From positions 713,110-777,109 of the forward strand of contig VXAY01002210.1 in assembly GCA_013399855.1 (NCBI GenBank): a DNA stretch of 64,000 nt, written 5' to 3'. The notes under the pieces are model-generated. The model had not been told where the DNA came from, ran no database searches, and saw only the letters and a program-made list of their open reading frames with translations. Source of the stretch: Oxyruncus cristatus. Taxonomy: Eukaryota; Chordata; Aves; Passeriformes; Cotingidae. Positions within the stretch are counted from its first letter, which is position 1; each line of letters starts with the position of its first letter. Shown piece by piece: positions 56,238 to 64,000 of the stretch. Position numbers and translations under genes: made by a program.

Positions 56238-56340
56238 AGGGTTGGAACTGGATGATCTTTCAGGTCCCTTCCAACCCAAACCATTCTGTGATTCCATGAT
56301 TCTATGACTCTGTGGATCTATGATTCTATGTTTCTGTGGC
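56036..56340 (+). mobile_element. CR1: CR1 3' end, right arm, with expanded tail
   Basis: Continues 5' into 'gaatagtttcaaactgac' and 'gtttagggtagatattagg', then the shared arm. It ends with an extended tail of about seven 8-bp units (ATTCTGTG, ATTCCATG, ATTCTATG, ACTCTGTG, GATCTATG, ATTCTATG, TTTCTGTG) at 56284-56338. Confidence 0.95.
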
Positions 56341-57728
56341 ATTTGCTCTGTCCTTCTCACACTCACACCTTCCCCCAGGCTGGGATTGCTGCTCTGCGGC
56401 TCATCCCCTTCCCGGTGCCCCTCCCCTCCTTCCAGGCAGACCCGCAGGGAGGCCCCGCTCACTCCCGAGCTCGTTTCTCAGGTACAACTCCAGAGGCTCC
56501 ATAATTAATGACCCCCGGAGGAGCTGGGACTGCAGACACACCGAGCTCCCAGCCAGCACAGGAGCACCAGGGCTTGAAGGGGAAGGACTTGTAATTAATG
56601 CCCTCTAAAACATGCAAATGAGATTTCCTTGCCCTCAGACCAAAGGCAACTGAATTAGTCAAACAGAAAGGGAAGAAGAACGGGAGGCAATGTTTAAATT
56701 AGAGAACAGAGGGAGGACGGTGCTTTTATTCCACGGTAATTTAGATTACAAATCCACTCTCCCCTGGACCAATTTTTGTCTGCTCAGTTGCCTAATTTTG
56801 CTTGGCTCAAAGGAGGAAGTTATTTTCTTTAATATGTTTTTTTTCCTCCACGAATCCTGGAACAGAAACAGCTCTGGGAAGGCACAGCCAGGAAAGCAAA
56901 GCAAGGCAACTCAGCAACCATCAGCAAGGTGATCTCTGAAAGCAAACAGGAGCTCCTGGGATTCTTTCAATTAGGTGGTTCAAGGAAAATCTCTGGGCAG
57001 AGGCAACAAAAGTTGAAATAAGAACTTGAATAAATTCTCTTTGCTCCTCACAGGAGGATGGAGAATGGGGTAAGTAATTCTCTGAGCAGGAAAGGAAAGG
57101 GTGGGATGTGTCTTAGAGCCACTGGAAAGGGAGAGGGGATATTTAGGCATATAGGAATAAAAGAAGGCAGGAAAAAGAAAGACCTGGATGTGATGAACAC
57201 ACAGAGGGGGTCCTTGAAGAAACTGGACGTCTTTTGCTTCATCTTGTTACCTCATCACTGGTTTCATCCTTCAGGGCTTCAGAAACCTCACTGGCAGCAT
57301 CAGGGTTAATCTCTCCCCTCACACTCAACTGCAAAACACTGGAGGGCCACAGACCTACAAATCCCTCTTGAATTCCAGTATTTTCTTTTCCATCTCTTGA
57401 GTTCTGTAAATATCTCAGTGAAAGACAGCAGGACCCTGTGCTAAAGCTTGCAGAGAACCCAAGAATAGGTAGATCTGGATGTTCTGGTCCACTGAGATGG
57501 GTTTTGTCTGGCCAGATGTTGACATGCTCCTCCACATAAGTGGCTGGAGGTAGGTTATTTTTAAGGGAATTGAGGGAATTTGGTTGTTTTAGTAAACAAG
57601 GCACCCCATCCCAAGGATATTGTCCAGACTAGGGAAGATGAATCTAAAATGGCTCCAAAACTCTGAGAGGGCAGGTGGTTTTAGTTGTTTGCAGTCTCTC
57701 TCTGATGCATAAGGCAGGAACTTGGGAA
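56341..57728. other. Unique sequence, no gene recognised
   Basis: 56380-56480 is GC-rich (C-rich + strand) and 56590-56660 AT-rich. Three overlapping + frames at 56304-56608 come from the C-rich part in all phases. No gene recognised. Confidence 0.45.
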
Positions 57729-58225
57729 ATACAGAATCATTTAGCTTGGAAAAGACCTCCAAGATCATCAGGTCCACCTGCTGACCCGGCACTGCCAAGT
57801 CCTCCATCAAACAATGTCCTTAAGGGCCACACCTCCACATCTTTTAAACATCTCCAGGGATGGTGACCCCACCACTGCCCTCAGAATCCTGTGCCAGGGC
57901 TGGACCACTCTTTCAGTGAAGAAATCATTCCTAATATCCAGCCAAAACCTCTCCTGATGGAACTTGAGGACGTTTCTCCTCATCCTCTCACTTGTTACCT
58001 GCGAGAAGAGATTGACCCCCACCTGGCTCCAGCTTCCCATCAGGGAGTTGTAGAGAGCAAGAAGGTCCCTCCCGAGCCTCCTCTTCTCCAGGCTGAGCCC
58101 CCCCAGCTCCCTCAGCTGCTCCTGCTGCTCCAGACCCTTTCCCAGCTCCATTCCCTTCTCTGGACACGCTCCAGCCCCTCAAGGTCTTTCTTATCCCGAG
58201 GGGTTCACATCCCACACTTCAGTGC
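57729..58225 (-). mobile_element. CR1: CR1 3' portion, about 500 bp
   Basis: 'cagaatcatttagcttgg' through 'atctccagggatggtgacc', 'tcctaatatccagccaaaac' and 'gggagttgtagagagcaag' to 'ggacacgctccagcccctc'. An open minus frame of 114 residues (57807-58151) is a decayed ORF2 C-terminus ([35 protein letters not shown]). Confidence 0.95.
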
Positions 58226-60104
58226 TGTGTTCCAGTGTCACACTTTCCCTGTTAGATAACTCCTGGTTTCCTCATAAAATAGATCCACAGGTTTCTCTGA
58301 GGAAATTTTCTCCTTTCTCTGGCCCTTCTGGGTGACGTCCCTGCTCAGAGAGCTCAGGTTTCCCTGCTCCAGGAGGCAGGAGAAACTGCTGAAGAAGAGG
58401 GCCAGGGCTGAATATAATTGACTTTATCAAGCTGATCTGGTGTATGATCCTTCTCAAATCACTTGCCCTCTCCATAGTGTTGTTTTCCTTCCCTGTCTCC
58501 CCCTGGAGTTTCTGCTGGGATTGTAACTCTTTCAAAGGAGGAAATCAGCTCTCTCACTCTTTTTTCTTTCTTTTTTTTTTTTTTCTTTTTATTTCCTTAT
58601 TTAAATTCCATCTCTCTCCTTCTCTGGGGCCAATTCACTTGCTGTATTCCAGGGGATTTGTCTCGGCACAAGTTTCTGCCTTGCCCACTAGATGTCATGA
58701 AATGCTGAGCTCTCAGAGCAGTGGGAGAAGGGGGACTTTTGGGGCTGTTTTGTAGAAAATTGCTGGAGTTCCTCCCTGGCCATCTGCTTTCTGGAGGTAG
58801 CCCACTCAGTTGGGAGCTGTGAGCAAAAGCATCAGCTGCTGCCAGCACCGTTCCTATTTTCAGCTCCGAGGAATCACGACCGTCGGCAGCTCCGCCAGGA
58901 ACAGCAGCACTTGGCATTTGCTGTGGGCTGGTGAGTGAAGGAGAAAACCCAGGGAGAGATGGGTTTGGCTTCATCTGACCCAGCATTAGACATGGACAGC
59001 TCTGTAACTCTTCCAAGTCTTCGTATCCACTGCAGGAATGAATTTACTCCCCTCGTTTCGGAGCCGCTTGAAGGAGCAGGTGGGCTGGAAGAAGTTGTGC
59101 TCGGGATTGGTGAAGGCCCCTTCCTGGAAAGGCACTCAGAGAGGAAAAATCACAAAGTTTACAGGCTGGAGAGATGACTCACCTAGAGATGCAGACTTCA
59201 TATACACAGGGCTTCAGACTCTGAGCATTCTTTAATCGGTTTTGGATGCTTTCCTCAGTTTTCAGAACTGACCTTTGGTTTTTCTTTCGTTCTTTCATGT
59301 GATTAGTTACCATTTCTCCACTTGCCTCTCTTCTATTTTAAAGCACTCTCTTCTCTTTTGACTGGCCTTCCTCCAGCAGGGTCCAAGTGTGGGGGGGGAT
59401 ACTTTGCATTAGTTTCTTGACTTGAGATAAAAATATGTTTAGTGGAGCTGTCTGTTTATTTTCAAATACTGCTGGTATTTCTCCCCTTGCAAAAGAAAGG
59501 TGAGGGAGAGAATTTCACCCCTTTGACTTTCAGCTGAGGGCTTTCCAAGACTGAGTTATTCAAGTTGCCTGGACAGAGTCAGTTTGTTGGGAAGATCCTC
59601 GCTCTCTTCCAAAGGACCCACAGATCCACCTGAAGTTCCACGTGAAGATGCCACGTGAGTTGAGGAGTGAGCACATTTTCCCGGGGAATCATGTTCACAG
59701 CTCAGCAAATGTATGATTTTTCTGAGCCAACATCTTGTCAGACCCAAGCAAGCCTTTCCACATTTCCAGCACTGGAAGCAGAACGCTCAGGATGTTTTGC
59801 AAAGAGTGGGGTTTTTTTTCCTGTCAGGCTCTCCCTGTTGATGTTCTGGCCTAGTCTGTAAGTTGGCTCAGGCCAGACGAGTCCCAGGACGTGACAGGGA
59901 TGCGAGTCCCTGGTTTGAGGGGGAAAAGGAGGCTGAGAGTTTGTCCACATGGACGAAATCTCTGTAAGGCACTTGGATTCAGGAATGAGGACCAAGGCCA
60001 GCTCATTTTCTTAGGTCTTCTGGCCCTTGGCCTCCAAGGCCATCTTGTGGAGATTCAGCAGCAGAGGAAGTGCAGAGAGGAGAACAGCAGAAAAGGGAAA
60101 CAAG
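58226..60104. other. Unique sequence, no gene recognised
   Basis: T-rich at 58558-58590 and a G9 run at 59390-59398. A 139-residue minus frame (58597-59016) overlaps + frames and has no recognisable domain. The last 50 bases may already be decayed CR1. Confidence 0.45.
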
Positions 60105-60511
60105 GATGATGGAGGGACTGAAGCATCTCTTTTAGGAGGAAAAGCTGAGAGGGTTGGACGTGTTCAGTCCCAAAAAGAGTTGCTGAGAGGGGACCTCATC
60201 CCTGTCTGTGTCTGCAGGGAGGGGGCAGAGGATGGACCAGGCTCTGCTTGGGAGTGCCCAGCAACAGGACGAGAGGAATGGACAGGAACTGATGCCCAGG
60301 GAAGTTCTACCTGAAGATAAGGAAGAAGGTCCTTCTTGGGCAGTGACCGAGCACTGGAACAGGTTGCCCAGAGAGGATGTGGAGCCTCCCTCCTTGGGGA
60401 TATTCAAGAACCATCTGGGCACAATCCCGTGTCTTGTGCTCTGTTTGAGCAGGGAGGTGGGACCAGATGACCCACTGTGGTCCCTTCCAACCCAAACCAT
60501 TCTGTGATCAC
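60105..60511 (+). mobile_element. CR1: CR1 3' portion ('gggaccagatgacc' type)
   Basis: 'ggatgatggagggactgaa' through 'ctgagaggggacctcatcc', 'gaccgagcactggaacagg' and 'ggtgggaccagatgaccc' to 'ccattctgtgat'. Sister in type to the copy at 22078; both contain 'gagggggcagaggatgg' and 'ccaggctctgcttggg'. Confidence 0.93.
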
Positions 60512-60598
60512 CTTCCTGGCCCGTTGCTGGACTCTCTCCTGCCTGTCCCTGTCTCTGTTGTGCTGCAGAGCCAATCCCTGGGCACCCAAAAGGGCAGG

Positions 60599-60602
60599 AA
60601 AA
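60599..60602 (-). terminator. Pol III T4 terminator of tRNA-Phe
   Basis: TTTT on the minus strand begins three bases after the tRNA discriminator base, the normal position and minimal length for RNA polymerase III termination in vertebrates. Confidence 0.8.
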
Positions 60603-60605
60603 CGC

Positions 60606-60678
60606 TGCTGAAGCCCGGGATTGAACCAGGGACCTTTAGATCTTCAGTCTAACGCTCTCCCAGCTGAGCTACTTCAGC
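60606..60678 (-). tRNA. tRNA-Phe (anticodon GAA)
   Basis: 73 nt without intron or encoded CCA. The acceptor stem GCTGAAG/CTTCAGC is fully paired with discriminator A. The D stem is GCTC/GAGC. The anticodon stem TTAGA/TCTAA holds loop CTGAAGA with anticodon GAA. The variable loop is AGGTC, and the T stem CCTGG/CCGGG has one G-T wobble around loop TTCAATC. The A box TAGCTCAGCTGG fits TRGCNNARYNGG and the B box GGTTCAATCC is one base off GGTTCGANTCC. Against the canonical vertebrate tRNA-Phe as I remember it, the acceptor stem differs at pairs 3-70 (C-G to T-A) and 7-66 (A-T to G-C), both compensated. It delivers phenylalanine at UUY codons. Confidence 0.96.
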
Positions 60679-61067
60679 CCTGGTTGGAGCCAGACCATCA
60701 TAAAACCTGTTGAAACAGGAAGAGCTTTCAGCCTTTTTGGGCAACCTTTCGTTGACTTCAGCTTGGGGGACAAAGAAGTTGTTTCAGGGAACAGGATGGA
60801 GACAGGCTGGGCACAAAGCACTGGTCCAAGGTGCCAACACAGCCCCCCTGTCAGTGTATGAGGCACATGTTCTGGGGCAGACAGTGGTTGGTTGTTGGCA
60901 GAAGAAAGGGGAAGTCATTGCAAAGCCCCAGTGCTTGACAGGGGTGCAAAACCTCCAGCAAATCTGTGGAAGGTCAAAAAAAGTCTAATTTTCATGAAGA
61001 AACACCTGGAATCCCTAGCTCCCCACCTGGGAATAGCCTGGGTGTCCTCTACAGGCAGATCCTGCCA
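60679..61067. other. tRNA upstream flank, no gene recognised
   Basis: This is the 5' side of the tRNA gene (minus strand). No TATA-like element is obvious in the first 50 bases. Nothing else recognised. Confidence 0.45.
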
Positions 61068-61236
61068 TCCCTTGCCCACAGAAGCTGTGGCTGCCCCATC
61101 CCTGGAAGTGTTCAAGGCCGGGTTGGATGTGGCTTGAAGCAACATGGGATAGTGAGTGGCATCCCTGCCCATGGCAGGGGGTTGGAATGGAATGATTTTT
61201 AAGGTCCTTTCTAATTCAAACCATTCCATGATCCCT
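61068..61236 (+). mobile_element. CR1: CR1 3' end, 5'-truncated
   Basis: 'cccttgcccacagaagctg' through 'aggccgggttggatgtgg' and 'atccctgcccatggcaggg' to 'caaaccattccatgatccc'. Confidence 0.93.
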
Positions 61237-61961
61237 GCGTGATGACAAAACCCTGGGAAGCACGAGCCGGTCGGCAGGACCTCGGTGCCTGCGAGGATTT
61301 CGGGGGAGCATCTGTAGGCAGAGTGAGTTTGGCCCAAAATCATCAGCGGGCTGTGCATCTCCCCCCTTGCCCGGTATTCCTGCACTCCCTGCTGCTACTC
61401 CCGTCCTTCCCGAGACGAATTCCTCCGGTTTTATCTACTTTGGAGCCGGGAGAGGGCAGCAGTGCTCATGGACAGACAAAGCAGTCGCGCTGCTGTCCCC
61501 GCTCCTTCTCTGAGAGTCTGGAAGCGACAACCCGGCACCCTGGGCATGTTGGGATGGGCAGCAGTGCAGACAGGGGCCTTTGGCACTTCCAGTTCCGCTA
61601 AAGCCGTGTACAAACCCTTTTTATTCCAAAGGAAATCTCCTCTGCCTCTTGGTTTGCACTGGGCTGGGATTTAAGGACCCCTTCCATCATTCCAGGCTGT
61701 GACCAAACAGCCTCTCCCTTGTCTTCTCAGACTCTGGAGATCTGTGCTTGGAGCAAGTGCCTTTGGCTTAATTACACCTCTTGATGAGCACTTAAAGCCC
61801 TCTGTATCTAAGAAAATTAATTAAATAAGCCTCCTGCTCCCTCTGCCCCCAAATAGTGAGTGAAAAAATTAAGGGAACCTTCTGAAATAAAGTCTTTGCC
61901 TTAAAGAGCATTGACTAATTAGTCACATATTTCTGCCAAGCAGTGGGAGCACAAACTGAAT
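61237..61961. other. Unique sequence, no gene recognised
   Basis: 61260-61560 is relatively GC-rich with scattered CpG. 61740-61950 is AT-rich, with TAATTA and AATTAATTAAATAAG motifs resembling conserved noncoding DNA. No exon recognised. Confidence 0.45.
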
Positions 61962-62190
61962 GTGGACACATCAGAAAGTTTTCATCTTGATATAAGAAAG
62001 AATTTTTTCAGTCAATCACTGGAACAACCTCGTCCCCAGGGAGGTGGTGGAGTCCCCATCACCAGAGATTTCCAAAATGCAGTGGGACAGGGTGTTAGAC
62101 AGTCCCATTTAGGAGCCACAGCCCACAAATGGTTCTTGGGCCTGTCATCACCAAATTCATGGGCCTGTCATCTGTGATTCTGTGCCATTG
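61962..62190 (+). mobile_element. CR1: Decayed CR1 3' end
   Basis: 'cttgatataagaaagaatt' through 'ccccagggaggtggtggag' and 'ccccatcaccagagatttcc' to 'tgtgattctgtgcc'. A duplicated 'gggcctgtcatc' (62129 and 62161) replaces the usual pre-tail block. Confidence 0.75.
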
Positions 62191-62308
62191 CCTTCCTTTG
62201 GCTCATTCACCAGTGGCTTCCATCTGAAGCAGCTTGGTTGGAGATACTTCCCTGGTAGAAATAGGATATTTTTGATCAGTCTGATAATTTGAGGGCCAGC
62301 ACACACCT

Positions 62309-62640
62309 GGAATCATGGAATCATAGAATATCCTGAGTTGGAAGGGACCCACAAGGATCATCAATCCAGCTCTTGGTCTTGCACAGGACCATCCCCAAGA
62401 ATGCCACCATGTGCCTGAGAGCGTTGTCCAAACACTTTCTGAGCGATGTCAGCCTTGGGGCTGTGCCCACTGCCCTGGAGAGCCTGTTCAGTGCCCAGCC
62501 ACCCTCTGGGGGAAGAACCTTTTCCTGAGATCCAACCTAACCCTCCCCTGGCCCAGCTCCAGCCGTTCCCTCAGCTCCTGTCACTACCCACCGCAGAGCA
62601 GAGGTCAGTGCTGCCCCTCTGCTTTCCCCTCTGTGTGATA
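62309..62640 (-). mobile_element. CR1: CR1 3' portion ('cctgagttggaagg' type)
   Basis: 'atggaatcatagaatatcc' and 'tgagttggaagggaccca' through 'aatgccaccatgtgcctga', 'agcgttgtccaaacac' and 'gagatccaacctaaccctc' to 'gctttcccctctgtg'. This tail type occurs only once in the window. Confidence 0.93.
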
Positions 62641-63583
62641 ACCTGTGCTATCTTCGTGTACATTTTGGAGACCCTACAAAAATAGTTTTCTGCTTGGACC
62701 TTCCCAAGCTGATGGGGGGTGACAGTGGGACACCCTCAAGCCTGCAAAGCCACAGTAATCAAAGGAGAGGTTCTCACATGGGACATGAGAGCTCTGGCTT
62801 CTCTTCCACTTAAAGATGCCACTTGCTGGGCATGGGATCATTATTTTAAGCATATTCTAGTATTTGTACTGATTAGGATGGTACAGAAGTCCCTGGGGAT
62901 GTCCCCTGAGGGAGTGACCTTTTGTGAAGGAGCCTGGCCTTGGATTGTGGCTCTGCCCTTGTTCTTAATTGGTGCTGGCTGCCTTGACCCACCAAAATGT
63001 CCCTCTGAGTTCATGATTCATCTGCCAGCATGAGCCACAGAGACTTTCCTACCCCCTCTCCTCTCTCCAGCCAGGAATGAGCCGAAGTGGCATCTGTTTT
63101 AATGTTCCAACAGCAGAGGTCTACAGGCACAAAAGGTGGGCCGTGGAGCTGTGCCAGCCCAAAGGCAGGCAAGGTGAAAGGGAAATGCCAGATGCCTCAC
63201 TGATTCCAAAACTGCTACACGATCCTGCCTGGGAGGATGCGAAGCTGTTGTAAAAAAAAAACCAAAAAAACCCAAAAGGGTGCTTTAAAAGGACACAGTG
63301 TTGATGGGAAGCTGGCAGGTTGCTTTGGGCAGGCTGTTTATTCTCATACAAAGCATTCCAAATGCAGACTGTTTACCCAATGGAAACCCCTCTGCGTTGT
63401 GTTTCCCTCACACAGCTCGTTCCTCACCAGCTGGAGCTCTGCAAAACACCTTTCCTTAGTCACCGGTGTCCACCCACATCCAGATGCCAGCAGTCCCCAA
63501 AGAGCTCGAGGAACAGGGATTGACCTGAACACCTTTTAAGTCAACACTGAGGGCCTCTGACTTCCCTCCTGCCCTTTTTCACG
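62641..63583. other. Unique sequence, no gene recognised
   Basis: An A-rich stretch (AAAAAAAAACC repeats) lies at 63250-63280. Frames at 62719-63033 and 63237-63539 show no domain. Confidence 0.5.
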
Positions 63584-64000
63584 GAATCCCTGAATCAACA
63601 AGGTTGGAAAAGACCCCTGAGATCATTGAGTCCAAGCCGCGCCCCAACCCCCCCTTGGCACCCAGCCCATGGTACCGAGTGCCACGTCCAGGCTCTGCTT
63701 CAGCACCCCCAGGGACGGTGACTGCACCCCCTCCCTGGGCAGCCCATCCCAAGGGCTCATCCCTCTCTCTGGAAAGAACTTCTTCCCCATGTCCATCCTA
63801 AATCTCCCCAGCACAGCTCAGGGCTGTGCCCTTGTATCCTGCTGCTGGTTCCTGGGAGCAGAGCCCGACTCCCCCCGGCTCCCCCGTCCTGTCAGGGGGT
63901 TGTAGAGGGCGATGAGGTCTCCCCTGAGCCTCCTCTTCTCCAGGCTCAGCCCCCCCAGCTCCCTCAGATGCTCCTCATTGGGCTTTTCCTCCATCTCTGC
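63584..64000 (-). mobile_element. CR1: CR1 3' portion cut by the window edge
   Basis: 'cggaatccctgaatcaac' through 'acccccagggacggtgac', 'ccccagcacagctcagggc' and 'gtcagggggttgtagagg' to the last base. Same subfamily as 43180 and 35340; its 5' extent lies outside the window. Confidence 0.95.

Noticed and set aside
60105..60678. tRNA-headed SINE with CR1 tail
   Set aside because: The adjoining CR1 is on the opposite strand and its tail ends about 95 bp from the tRNA; the tRNA is undegraded and has its own terminator.

Overview
The window looks like intergenic or intronic DNA from a bird, most likely a passerine. The main evidence is interspersed CR1 non-LTR retrotransposon debris. By my hand-drawn limits there are about 49 CR1 pieces totalling roughly 12.9 kb (20%), 26 on the + strand and 23 on the - strand. 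They are nearly all 5'-truncated copies ending in the CR1 3' tail with its 8-bp ATTCTRTG-type terminal repeat. Several avian endogenous-retrovirus LTRs are also present. I found no host protein-coding exon I can defend: the longer open frames are CR1 ORF2 remnants, simple-repeat translations or chance frames. No bacterial-type operon, CRISPR array or prophage is present.

Layout. 1-14 kb is mostly unique DNA with small CR1 tails, a (GATGA)n array at 3.0 kb and a 467-bp solo LTR at 8234-8700 with a 5-bp target duplication. 14.07-15.17 kb is an old tandem duplication of about 550 bp whose junction lies in a CR1 tip. 15-31 kb holds many CR1 pieces, including an RT-bearing one at 18.9 kb, a G-rich (GGGAT)n array at 24.0 kb and a 72-base assembly gap at 28.94 kb. 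31.66-32.95 kb is a probable LTR-derived block with three 127-129-bp tandem units. 35.34-36.48 kb is the longest CR1 copy, with three reverse-transcriptase blocks in three frames. 37.36-37.78 kb is a pure pyrimidine tract containing thirteen identical 24-bp units, abutting an LTR 3' end. 43.2-45.6 kb holds a CR1 copy with a 202-codon open C-terminal ORF2, a probable LTR and a CR1-CR1 chimera joining a 3' tail to an inverted endonuclease segment. 49.64-50.40 kb is a 752-nt pure purine tract with about 85 identical 8-bp units. 55.84-56.34 kb contains a CR1 inverted repeat. 60606-60678 (- strand) is an intact tRNA-Phe(GAA) gene. The right edge runs into another CR1 copy.

The only feature likely to make a functional host product is the tRNA-Phe gene, which has a perfect cloverleaf, A and B boxes and a Pol III T4 terminator. 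A few AT-rich, repeat-free blocks (for example near 12.5, 33.2, 34.9, 49.0, 51.6 and 61.8 kb) look like conserved noncoding elements, but only an alignment could show that. I did not find a convincing undescribed biological system. The most interesting signals are structural: two very homogeneous purine/pyrimidine arrays, a near-identical CR1 inverted repeat, duplicated segments, and CR1 copies sharing what looks like an inherited frameshift.
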